From positions 1 through 43,759 of the forward strand of contig JAGWXD010000026.1 of the NCBI GenBank assembly GCA_018970085.1: 43,759 nucleotides of DNA, written 5' to 3'. Numbering within the stretch: position 1 is the stretch's first letter; each line of letters begins with the position of its first letter. Below are positions 10,898 to 18,220 of this stretch, in pieces. This DNA is from Cyanobacteria bacterium REEB459 (lineage in GTDB: Bacteria; Cyanobacteriota; Cyanobacteriia; Phormidesmidales; Phormidesmidaceae). Position numbers and translations under genes: made by a program. Under the pieces are notes generated by a model. It did no database searches and had not been told where the DNA came from. It was given only the letters and a program-made list of their open reading frames with translations.

Positions 10898-12478
10898 ATG
10901 CCCAAGGTTCTTGTTTCTGACCCCATTGATCAAGTTGGCCTGGATATTCTCTCCCAGGTGGCCCAGGTAGATGTTAATACCAGTCTTGCCCCTGAGGAGC
11001 TGATTAACATTATTGGTGATTACGACGCCCTGATGATTCGATCCGGCACCCGGGTAACCGAAGCTGTCATAACCGCCGGACAAAACCTCAAGATCATTGG
11101 TCGGGCTGGGGTCGGAGTCGATAATGTAGATGTACCGGCAGCCACCCGCCGGGGCATTTTGGTGGTCAACTCCCCGGAGGGCAATACCATTGCCGCCGCC
11201 GAGCACGCCCTGGCGATGATGATGGCCCTTTCCCGCTATATTCCCAGCGCTGATCGCTCCGTTAAGGCCGGCGAATGGAAACGCAGTGATTTCACCGGGG
11301 TGGAGGTCTACAAAAAAACTCTGGGGGTAGTGGGTCTGGGCAAAATTGGCTCCCATGTGGCGGCGGTGGCTAGGGCCATGGGCATGAAGTTGCTGGCCTA
11401 CGACCCCTTCATCTCAGCGGAGCGAGCAGAGCAGTTGGGTTGTCGCCTGGTGGATTTAGACCTGCTGTTTCGGGAGGCCGATTACATCACCCTACACCTG
11501 CCTAAAACCCCAGAAACCACCCATCTGATCAATGCTCGCACCCTGGCGATGATGAAGCCGACGGTGCGGATTATCAACTGTGCTCGCGGTGGCATCATTG
11601 ATGAAACCGCCCTGGCAGACGCCCTGCGCCAGGGCCACATTGGTGGTGCCGCTCTGGATGTCTACGAGGCTGAACCCCTGGGGCCCTCTGACCTGCGAGA
11701 GTTGGGTAAGTCGGTGGTACTGACTCCCCACCTGGGGGCCTCTACGGAAGAAGCCCAGGTCAACGTGGCCATTGATGTAGCGGAGCAAATTCGAGACGTG
11801 CTATTGGGCCTGCCGGCCCGTTCTGCGGTTAATATTCCTGGCTTGAGTCCTGAGGTCTTGCAAAAACTAAGGCCCTACCTACAACTGGCAGAAACCCTGG
11901 GCAACCTGGTGGGCCAGCTAGCGGGGGGGCGGGTGCAGGAGCTCACCGTTCGGCTGCAGGGAGATATTGCCTCCGGGGATAGTCAACCGATTATGATTGC
12001 CACCCTTAAGGGGTTACTCTCCAATGCCCTCCAGGAGCGGGTCAATTACGTCAATGCGGCCATTGAAGCCAAACAACGGGGGATTCACGTGATTGAGACC
12101 CGGGATGCGGGTATCCGCGACTACACCGGCTCCTTGAGCATTTCTGCCCGGGGTAATCTGGGGGAACATGCGGTTACCGGTGTACTCCTGGGGGGCAGCG
12201 AGATTCGGGTGACCGATATCGATCAGTTTCCCATCAATGTCCCTCCCACCCAGCATATGCTGTTTACCCTGCACCGGGATATGCCCGGCATTATTGGCAA
12301 AATCGGGTCCCTGCTGGGCAGCTTTAATGTCAACATTGCCAGTATGCAGGTAGGCCGCAAAATCGTGCGGGGCGACGCGGTCATGGTGCTGAGTCTAGAT
12401 GATCCACTGCCAGAGGGGATTTTGACAGAAATCCTGAAGGTCGAGGGTATTCGCGATGCCTATACGGTTAATCTATAG
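10898..12478 (+). CDS. serA: D-3-phosphoglycerate dehydrogenase
   Basis: First committed step of phosphorylated serine synthesis, oxidising 3-phosphoglycerate with NAD. The 526-residue protein is the long, ACT-containing form. Visible parts are the NAD loop VGLGKIGSHVA near residue 150, catalytic Arg in NCARGGIIDE near 235, His in TPHLGASTEEAQ near 282, then an intervening domain (about 320-440). A C-terminal ACT domain (HMLFTLHRDMPGIIGKIGSLL) usually senses serine. It leads a run of four genes with prmA eight bases downstream; serA-prmA adjacency is usual in cyanobacteria. Confidence 0.96.
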   Translation: MPKVLVSDPIDQVGLDILSQVAQVDVNTSLAPEELINIIGDYDALMIRSGTRVTEAVITAGQNLKIIGRAGVGVDNVDVPAATRRGILVVNSPEGNTIAAAEHALAMMMALSRYIPSADRSVKAGEWKRSDFTGVEVYKKTLGVVGLGKIGSHVAAVARAMGMKLLAYDPFISAERAEQLGCRLVDLDLLFREADYITLHLPKTPETTHLINARTLAMMKPTVRIINCARGGIIDETALADALRQGHIGGAALDVYEAEPLGPSDLRELGKSVVLTPHLGASTEEAQVNVAIDVAEQIRDVLLGLPARSAVNIPGLSPEVLQKLRPYLQLAETLGNLVGQLAGGRVQELTVRLQGDIASGDSQPIMIATLKGLLSNALQERVNYVNAAIEAKQRGIHVIETRDAGIRDYTGSLSISARGNLGEHAVTGVLLGGSEIRVTDIDQFPINVPPTQHMLFTLHRDMPGIIGKIGSLLGSFNVNIASMQVGRKIVRGDAVMVLSLDDPLPEGILTEILKVEGIRDAYTVNL

Positions 12479-12486
12479 GTTTAGCT

Positions 12487-13383
12487 ATGGCCACAAGTTG
12501 GTGGGAAGTACAGGTACTGGGCAGCCCCGCTCTAGAAGATGCTATCTTCTGGCGCTTTGACAGCTTTGGTAGCCAGGGCACCGCTAGTCAGATGCGGGGA
12601 ACGGCCTGTGTGGTGAAAACCTACTTTCCCCAACACCGGATGGAACTCCTCGATCTCTCCGCCCTTGCTTTACTGATCAAGCAAGATGCCCTGGTGTATG
12701 ACCAGCCTTCTCCCCAAATCTGGTGGACGGTGATCGAAGAAGAGGACTGGTCAAAAAGCTGGAAGCAGCACTGGCAACCCGAACCGATCGGCGATCGCCT
12801 GTTAGTCACCCCCGCCTGGCTTGACCCCCCTGCCGACAACCAACGGCTGGTGTTGCGCTTAGATCCAGGGATCGCCTTTGGTACCGGTGCCCACCCTACC
12901 ACCCAACTTTGTCTGGAGTCTCTAGAAATGCGCCTGGCGGACCCCGGTGAGCCGGTTACCCTGGCGGATATCGGTTGCGGCTCTGGCATTCTCTCCATCG
13001 CTGCCATCCTGCTGGGAGCCCAGCGGGTTTATGCCGCCGATATTGACGATATGGCCGTCAATTCTGCCATCGCCAATCGGCAACTCAACCAGATTACCGC
13101 CGGGCAACTGGCGATCGTCCACGGTAGCCTGGACACCCTCAAGGAGACTGTGACAGCTCCGGTGGACGGAATTCTATGCAATATTCTGGCGGAGGTAATT
13201 ATTGATTTGATTCCCCAACTGCCGCCCCTGATCACCCCCCAGAGTTGGGGGATTTTTAGCGGGATTCTCCTCAGCCAATCTAAACTGGTAGCCGAAACCC
13301 TGGAGCAACATGGCTGGGTAGTAGCCACCCTGTGGCGCCGTGAGCAGTGGTGTTGTCTAAATGTGCGGCGTTCTGAGGTTTAA
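12487..13383 (+). CDS. prmA: Ribosomal protein L11 methyltransferase
   Basis: A class I SAM-dependent methyltransferase that trimethylates ribosomal protein L11. The protein has 298 residues. After an N-terminal substrate-recognition domain come DPGIAFGTGAHPTTQLCLE (about 127-145), SAM motif I LADIGCGSGILSIAA (about 159-173), and the catalytic CNILAEVI (about 228-235). It lies eight bases after serA, and its stop is three bases before the next small gene, so it is part of the same transcript. Confidence 0.94.
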   Translation: MATSWWEVQVLGSPALEDAIFWRFDSFGSQGTASQMRGTACVVKTYFPQHRMELLDLSALALLIKQDALVYDQPSPQIWWTVIEEEDWSKSWKQHWQPEPIGDRLLVTPAWLDPPADNQRLVLRLDPGIAFGTGAHPTTQLCLESLEMRLADPGEPVTLADIGCGSGILSIAAILLGAQRVYAADIDDMAVNSAIANRQLNQITAGQLAIVHGSLDTLKETVTAPVDGILCNILAEVIIDLIPQLPPLITPQSWGIFSGILLSQSKLVAETLEQHGWVVATLWRREQWCCLNVRRSEV

Positions 13384-13386
13384 CCC

Positions 13387-13584
13387 ATGGCCTTTGCTGC
13401 TCTCCGACTGATTTTCAAGCTGTTAGCCCTATCGGCCTTGATCAGCGCCTTGATCAAGTACATCGCACCGATGCTGAATCCCCTGCCGTCCCCCGGATTA
13501 CTCTGCCTAATGCTACTATTTCCCTCCCTGGTGATGGCCGGGCTACTAGCATTACAGCCCATACCACCGGATCAGCCTGACTAA
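13387..13584 (+). CDS. Small two-helix membrane protein, unknown function
   Basis: A 65-residue hydrophobic protein with two predicted transmembrane segments (about 5-25 and 36-56) and a short Pro/Asp-rich end (PIPPDQPD). It starts three bases after the prmA stop and ends five bases before the next start, so it is embedded in the serA-prmA-DUF39 operon, which supports it as a real gene. The proline between the helices (MLNPLPSPG) suggests a hairpin. I do not recognise a named family. It may be a small conserved cyanobacterial protein, but no function can be inferred beyond membrane location. Confidence 0.7.
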   Translation: MAFAALRLIFKLLALSALISALIKYIAPMLNPLPSPGLLCLMLLFPSLVMAGLLALQPIPPDQPD

Positions 13585-13589
13585 CTCCT

Positions 13590-14774
13590 ATGCGTACCAT
13601 CGACACCATCAATGAGAAAATTCGCCAGGGTCAGGTGGCGGTTTACACAGCTGAGGAATTTAAAACCCTGGCCCAGCAGGAAGGCATTGCCGCCGCTGCT
13701 AAGGCGGTTGATGTGGTGGTCACCGGCACCTTTGAACCGATGGAATCCTGCGGAGCCATTCTTAACCTGGGTCACACCGATCCCCCCATTAAGCTCTTGC
13801 ACTGCTATCTAGATGGAGTCCCTGCCTATGCTGGCTTTGGTGCCGTTGATATCTATGTGGGGGCCAGCCAGCCAGCAGTGGCCAGCCGAGCAGGAGACTC
13901 ACTGGATAGTCAAGAAACCCGGGAGTATGGCGGCGGTCATGTGATTGCCAATCTGATCGCCGGTCGCTCTGTCCATGTGCAGGCGACGGGCCATGTCACC
14001 GATTGCTACCCCCGGGCAACCTTAGAAACCACCATTAACCGGGATACCATCAACCAGTTCTATCTGTTTAACCCTCGCTGTCTGTACCAAAATTTTATTG
14101 TGGGGGTGAACGGTGGAGAACAGCCCCTATCCACCTATCTGGGCCCCCTCCAGCCCCATCTGGGCAATGCGGTCTATGCCAACCCCGGTGCCCTCTCCCC
14201 CCTGCTCAACGACCCCGACCTGGAGGCCATTGGCATTGGCACTCGCCTCTGGCTGGGCGGTGGGGTGGGCTACATTGCCTGGGAAGGCACCCAGCACTTT
14301 CCTCTGCAACGGCGGCTACCTAACCACACCCCCATTGGCCCCGCCGCCACCGTAGCCCTGATTGGTGACGCTAAGCAAATGCAGCCAGAGTGGGTACGGG
14401 GCTGTTACTTCAAGGGCTACGGTCCCTCCCTGATGATTGGGGTGGCGGTGCCCATCCCCATTCTTAATGAGACCGTTGCTAGCCATTGCGCCGTTCAAGA
14501 TCGAGATATTGTGGCCCCGGTTATGGATTTTGCTATTCCCCGCCGGGTCCGCCCCACCTTTGGGCTGGTGAGCTATGCCCAGCTAAAGTCTGGTTCTATT
14601 ACAATTGAAGGCCAGGCGGTAAGAACTGCTCCCCTGGCCAGCCTATACCTGGCTAGACAAGCCCAGCTAGAACTGAAGCGGTGGATTAGCCAGGGCCAGT
14701 TTGAATTAACGGCTGCCGTAGCCACCTTGCCTAAAGACCGTAACTTTTTATCCCAGGATGCCCTGGGTAGTTAG
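13590..14774 (+). CDS. DUF39 homocysteine-biosynthesis protein (aspartate-semialdehyde sulfurtransferase family)
   Basis: A 394-residue protein of the family whose methanogen member converts L-aspartate semialdehyde plus sulfide to homocysteine, bypassing cystathionine. The start MRTIDTINEKIRQGQ is typical. Two conserved cysteines are visible: C54 in FEPMESCGAILN and C139 in HVTDCYPRATLE. These probably correspond to the two catalytic cysteines reported in the archaeal enzyme. The archaeal system pairs it with a small ferredoxin/NIL-domain protein; none is adjacent here. It lies five bases after the small membrane protein in the serA operon. The activity in cyanobacteria is inferred from family membership, not from anything visible here. 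Confidence 0.85.
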   Translation: MRTIDTINEKIRQGQVAVYTAEEFKTLAQQEGIAAAAKAVDVVVTGTFEPMESCGAILNLGHTDPPIKLLHCYLDGVPAYAGFGAVDIYVGASQPAVASRAGDSLDSQETREYGGGHVIANLIAGRSVHVQATGHVTDCYPRATLETTINRDTINQFYLFNPRCLYQNFIVGVNGGEQPLSTYLGPLQPHLGNAVYANPGALSPLLNDPDLEAIGIGTRLWLGGGVGYIAWEGTQHFPLQRRLPNHTPIGPAATVALIGDAKQMQPEWVRGCYFKGYGPSLMIGVAVPIPILNETVASHCAVQDRDIVAPVMDFAIPRRVRPTFGLVSYAQLKSGSITIEGQAVRTAPLASLYLARQAQLELKRWISQGQFELTAAVATLPKDRNFLSQDALGS

Positions 14775-14789
14775 CCAGAGCATCCTGGG
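14752..14789 (+). terminator. Hairpin over the stop codon of the DUF39 gene
   Basis: CCCAGGATGC (14752-14761) and GCATCCTGGG (14780-14789) are perfect 10-bp complements with an 18-base loop containing the TAG stop. There is no T-run after it, so it is either a 3'-end stabiliser or a non-canonical terminator at this convergent junction. Confidence 0.45.
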
Positions 14790-14820
14790 CAGCCACCGCC
14801 GCCCCGACCCAGAATAGCGC

Positions 14821-15864
14821 TTAGCTATCTAGAACAACCTTCTTTGGTCGGGCAATATCGGGCTTGACCAGAGGTTGGCTAGGGACCTGATCGGTTGGTG
14901 GTTTGCGCCGGGGGCCCTGACGCCCTGATGACGATCGCTTCTTCGGCGGTACGATACCCACCACCGCCGCCTGCTGGGCAAACAAAATCTTGCCTTCACG
15001 TTTTACCTTAAAGTCCCAGAAATAACCGACGGTACGGCCTTCAATAGTGCCCTGAAGATTAAGCTTAAAGGGCTTAGGCACCCCCGGAGAGCGCTTTATA
15101 CCCTGGAGTATTTTGACCGTGATCGCCTGTTCTTCAGGAGAGTATTTAATCACCTCGCCACGGATAGAGAAAAAATTCTCATCGATCGCGGGCAAGTCAG
15201 CCCCTGGCCCCTTAGATAGCCTGTCCTCAGGGGGCAAGGATTGGTCATCTTGATCCGTCGCCGGGGTTTCTCCAGGTAAACCCAGGGTTTCGGGCTCCCA
15301 AACCCCGACAATTTGCAAATGCAGGTCTAAATCCGCTGGGGCGTCTTCCCTCTGTCGGGTGCGGGGATAGACCACCCATAGATGGGGGAGATTTAGATCA
15401 AGGTGCTTTTTAACCAGACTGGTAACCCGTCCTAGCAGCACCGCGTCAATGGTATCGCCCTGCTCGGTAATCAGGTTACCGCGATTCAGCTCATCGGCTA
15501 CCATGGGGCTGTAGGTGCCCCGCACCAGCCCAATGGCCCGGTACTGCATAGGCTCGCTAGGTGGAGCAATGGGCAAATAACGATACATAGCCGGATCTAA
15601 AGACGCTGCCTGGTCTGGTTCCACTGGAATGGCCAGGGCGCTATCGGGGCGGCTGGGGCGAGGCGACTGGGGACGATGGGAATTCAGCTCTGGCTTAGAT
15701 TGAGACGGTAGGGTTGGCCGGGGCAGGGGAGCGACCAGTTTGGGCCGCGCCGGCGGAGCCTTGAGTGGTTCCGGCGACACCTGGGGGAGTGGTTCCGAAT
15801 CGGGGGTTGACGGCACCACCTGGGACGGGCTTTGCTCTAGGGACTTTTGCTCTGCCGAACTCAT
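14821..15864 (-). CDS. Conserved protein of unknown function with proline-rich flanks
   Basis: A 347-residue protein I cannot assign to a named family. Residues 1-100 are rich in Pro, Ser and Glu and probably disordered. A folded core follows (about 105-200, 220-310), with MQYRAIGLVRGTY, NRGNLITEQGDTIDAVLLGRV and SLVKKHLDL, then FSIRGEVIKYSPEEQAITVKI. The core looks beta-rich and could be an OB- or SH3-like fold. The C-terminal 40 residues are strongly basic (KKRSSSGRQGPRRKPPT), which hints at nucleic-acid or ribosome contact; this is inference. AGGAGG lies 12 bases before the ATG. It has no signal peptide or membrane helix, and is divergent from the TPR gene. Confidence 0.75.
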   Translation of the reverse strand: MSSAEQKSLEQSPSQVVPSTPDSEPLPQVSPEPLKAPPARPKLVAPLPRPTLPSQSKPELNSHRPQSPRPSRPDSALAIPVEPDQAASLDPAMYRYLPIAPPSEPMQYRAIGLVRGTYSPMVADELNRGNLITEQGDTIDAVLLGRVTSLVKKHLDLNLPHLWVVYPRTRQREDAPADLDLHLQIVGVWEPETLGLPGETPATDQDDQSLPPEDRLSKGPGADLPAIDENFFSIRGEVIKYSPEEQAITVKILQGIKRSPGVPKPFKLNLQGTIEGRTVGYFWDFKVKREGKILFAQQAAVVGIVPPKKRSSSGRQGPRRKPPTDQVPSQPLVKPDIARPKKVVLDS

Positions 15865-15987
15865 AACACCACTAACCTCCTCTTAACCTTAATCAGCTAA
15901 AGGCTGACCAACTAATTAACCCATACCTGACTTGTAAGCCTAGCGTAACATTCAAATTTCGGTGTTCTCTTTGATATATTTCCACGG

Positions 15988-16030
15988 CTTTTTCTAAAAA
16001 TCCGCATCTTTTCTAAAAGTTCTGCATAAT
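15988..16030 (+). promoter_or_regulatory. Tandem 20-base direct repeat and possible -10 before the TPR gene
   Basis: CTTTTTCTAAAAATCCGCAT (15988-16007) is followed immediately by CTTTTCTAAAAGTTCTGCAT (16008-16027), an imperfect tandem repeat of two 20-base units. The second unit runs into CATAAT (16025-16030), a fair -10 box about 45 bases before the GTG start. The repeat would cover the -35 region, where an activator or repressor could bind. Confidence 0.4.
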
Positions 16031-16074
16031 ATCTTTGCTACTGTAGCCCTGTTAGCAAGTGTGAGGCTATTACT

Positions 16075-16926
16075 GTGACCGAGAAACGAAATCGCTGGCT
16101 GGTGGGCACCGTTCTGATTCTAGCGATGGCGGCCTTTTTGTCCCTGTCTCTGCTGCCGATTTTAAGTGGCAGTCAAGGCCGTCGCCCAGCCAACCCCTCT
16201 CCGGCGGTTGACCCAACGGCTCAAAAGGGGGAGTTGGAGGCTCAAGCCAAGGGCTACGAATTAGTTCTAGGGCGAGAACCCACTAATCAAACCGCCCTCA
16301 AGGGCCTGATTGAAACTCGCCTGAAGCTGGGAGACATTAAGGGAATTTTAGAGCCCCTACAAACACTGGTTGAACAAAACCCTAAGGTATCGGAGTATCA
16401 GGTTCTACTGGCTCAAACCAAACAGCGCCTGGGGGACCTGGAGGGGGCTGCCCAGGCTTACCGGCAGGTACTGGATGGTAATTCTGCTGACCTGAATGCC
16501 CTGCAGGGGTTAACCGCCTTATTGATGGAACAAAAACGGCCTCAAGCCGCGATCGGGCTATTAAAGGACACCCTGGCCACTGCGGCTAAAACCCAGGGAG
16601 GGGCTAAACCCCAGGGTGACGGATCACCTGGGACTGTTGATACCCTTTCGGTTAGACTCTTACTAGCTCAGGTCTATGCCGAAACCAAGCAGTTTGACCA
16701 GGCCCTGGGGCTCTATGATGAAGCTATTGCTGCCAGCCCCAACAACTTTCGGCCAATTCTGGCTAAGGCCCTGGTACTTAAGGAGAAGGGCGACTTAGGG
16801 GCCGCCCAACCCCTGTTTGATCAGGCCGTCACCATGGCTCCCGCCCAATTCAAAGATCAGATTAAACAAATGGCCGCCCAGGAGACAGGCCCTGGGACTA
16901 GCCCGACTCCAGCTCCAGCTAAGTAA
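16075..16926 (+). CDS. Membrane-anchored tetratricopeptide repeat protein
   Basis: A 283-residue protein with one N-terminal membrane anchor (about residues 8-28, VGTVLILAMAAFLSLSLLPIL) and several TPR-like repeats spanning roughly 45-255. The repeats include GYELVLGREPTNQTALKGLIE, AAQAYRQVLDGNSADLNALQG and ALGLYDEAIAASPNNFRPILA. The C-terminus is Pro/Thr/Ala-rich. The start is GTG 16075 with GAGG about nine bases upstream. The layout (anchor plus TPRs) resembles Ycf37/Pyg7-type photosystem I assembly factors, but the protein is longer and the match is only architectural. It converges on trpS with 21 bases between the stops. Confidence 0.85.
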   Translation: MTEKRNRWLVGTVLILAMAAFLSLSLLPILSGSQGRRPANPSPAVDPTAQKGELEAQAKGYELVLGREPTNQTALKGLIETRLKLGDIKGILEPLQTLVEQNPKVSEYQVLLAQTKQRLGDLEGAAQAYRQVLDGNSADLNALQGLTALLMEQKRPQAAIGLLKDTLATAAKTQGGAKPQGDGSPGTVDTLSVRLLLAQVYAETKQFDQALGLYDEAIAASPNNFRPILAKALVLKEKGDLGAAQPLFDQAVTMAPAQFKDQIKQMAAQETGPGTSPTPAPAK

Positions 16927-16964
16927 TTCCAGGTTTACCCTCAGGTTTTACAGGGGCCTGGAAT
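16926..16964. terminator. Shared hairpin between convergent TPR gene and trpS
   Basis: ATTCCAGG (16926-16933) pairs with CCTGGAAT (16957-16964), and inside it CCCT (16938-16941) pairs with AGGG (16952-16955). The structure covers both gene ends and would form in either transcript, so it is a candidate bidirectional terminator. It lacks a clear T-run. Confidence 0.4.
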
Positions 16965-17958
16965 AGCCCAGCGCGTCTTTCACCCGGGTCAGGGTTACAT
17001 TGGCTACCGACGCGGCCTTTTCCCGGCCCTGACGCAGAATTCCTTCCAGGTAGGTGCGATCGCCCATCAGCTCTGCCAATCTGGTCTGAATTGGGGCCAG
17101 GGCAGTGACCATGGCTTCCCCCAGCCGGGGCTTAAACTGACCCCAGCCCATGGAGGCGCATTCTGCTGCTACCGCCGCCTTTGACTGTTGCGATAGCAGC
17201 ATGTATAGATTGAGCAGGTTATGGCATTCGGGGCGGGCCGGGTCATCAAACCAGAGGCCCCGTTCCTGGTCAGTTTTGGCCCGTTTAATTTTTTTGATAA
17301 TCACCTCGGGAGGATCGCTCAGATCGATGCGACTTTGCTCAGAGGGGTCTGACTTAGACATTTTACGAGTGCCGTCACTGAGGCTCATGACTCGGGCTCC
17401 AGCCTCTCTAATCAGGGGCTCAGGCACCTTTAGCAGGGGACTTTCCTGGCTACCGTATTGAAAATTAAGCCGGTTAGCGATATCGCGGGTGAGCTCCAGG
17501 TGTTGTTTCTGGTCTTCGCCGACAGGCACCAGGTCGGGCTCGTAGAGTAAGATATCGGCTGCCTGTAAAACCGGATAGTCGAGCAACCCAATACTGACGT
17601 TTTCCCCCTGTTTGACCGCCTTCTCCTTGAATTGAATCATCCGTTCTAGCCAGTTGAGGGGGGTCAGACAGTTAAACAGCCAGGCCAGTTCTGCATGGGC
17701 CGACAGGTGGGACTGGACAAAAATCGTGGCCCGGGCTGGGTCAATGCCACAGGCGATATAGGTGGCCGCCACCTTGTAGGTGTCTGCCGCCAGGCGCCGG
17801 GGATCGTGGGGAACGGTTATGGCATGAAGATCGGCCATAAACAAAAAGGCATCATACTCCTGTTGCAGGTCTATCCAGTTACGGATTGCCCCCAGATAAT
17901 TGCCCAGGTGAAGATTGCCAGTCGGTTGAATGCCAGAGAGAATACGTTGTCTAACCAT
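16948..17958 (-). CDS. trpS: Tryptophanyl-tRNA synthetase
   Basis: Class I aminoacyl-tRNA synthetase that charges tRNA-Trp. The protein has 336 residues, the normal bacterial length. The HIGH-type motif is PTGNLHLGNYLGA (residues 12-24) and the KMSKS loop is RKMSKSDPSE (near residue 198). GEDQKQHLELTRDIA in the catalytic domain is also typical. Start ATG 17958 gives MVRQRILSGIQPTG. It appears monocistronic, with 262 bases to the upstream SulP gene. Confidence 0.96.
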   Translation of the reverse strand: MVRQRILSGIQPTGNLHLGNYLGAIRNWIDLQQEYDAFLFMADLHAITVPHDPRRLAADTYKVAATYIACGIDPARATIFVQSHLSAHAELAWLFNCLTPLNWLERMIQFKEKAVKQGENVSIGLLDYPVLQAADILLYEPDLVPVGEDQKQHLELTRDIANRLNFQYGSQESPLLKVPEPLIREAGARVMSLSDGTRKMSKSDPSEQSRIDLSDPPEVIIKKIKRAKTDQERGLWFDDPARPECHNLLNLYMLLSQQSKAAVAAECASMGWGQFKPRLGEAMVTALAPIQTRLAELMGDRTYLEGILRQGREKAASVANVTLTRVKDALGYSRPL

Positions 17959-18220
17959 GGTCGCCGTTAGGAGTTAGCTGCCCTCGCGCCCAGCAGGGCA
18001 GGGGCTGTTGTTAAGGTTGGCGGTGATCGATCTTGGCCAGCCTGGGGGAGATTAACGTCAGCTGGCGCGCACCCAAGGGTAGGGACCTCAGGAGCCCGCT
18101 TCTGCCCCTGGCCTTAGTCAGCTATCTCGCCTGGCGTTGTTACCGGATCTGTTTCTAAGAATAGGCCATTCAACCGATCTGCTGCACAGAATTCTGCTAA
18201 CTGGGGCCGCCGCCAGCCAG
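17959..18220. other. Intergenic region between trpS and the SulP gene
   Basis: About 260 GC-rich bases between two minus-strand genes. It should contain the trpS promoter and the SulP 3' end. I see no tRNA, no open frame worth calling and no clear terminator. Confidence 0.4.

Noticed and set aside
17959-18220. Possible tRNA or small RNA between trpS and SulP
   Set aside because: No T-loop consensus, no cloverleaf arms and no terminator-like end were found.
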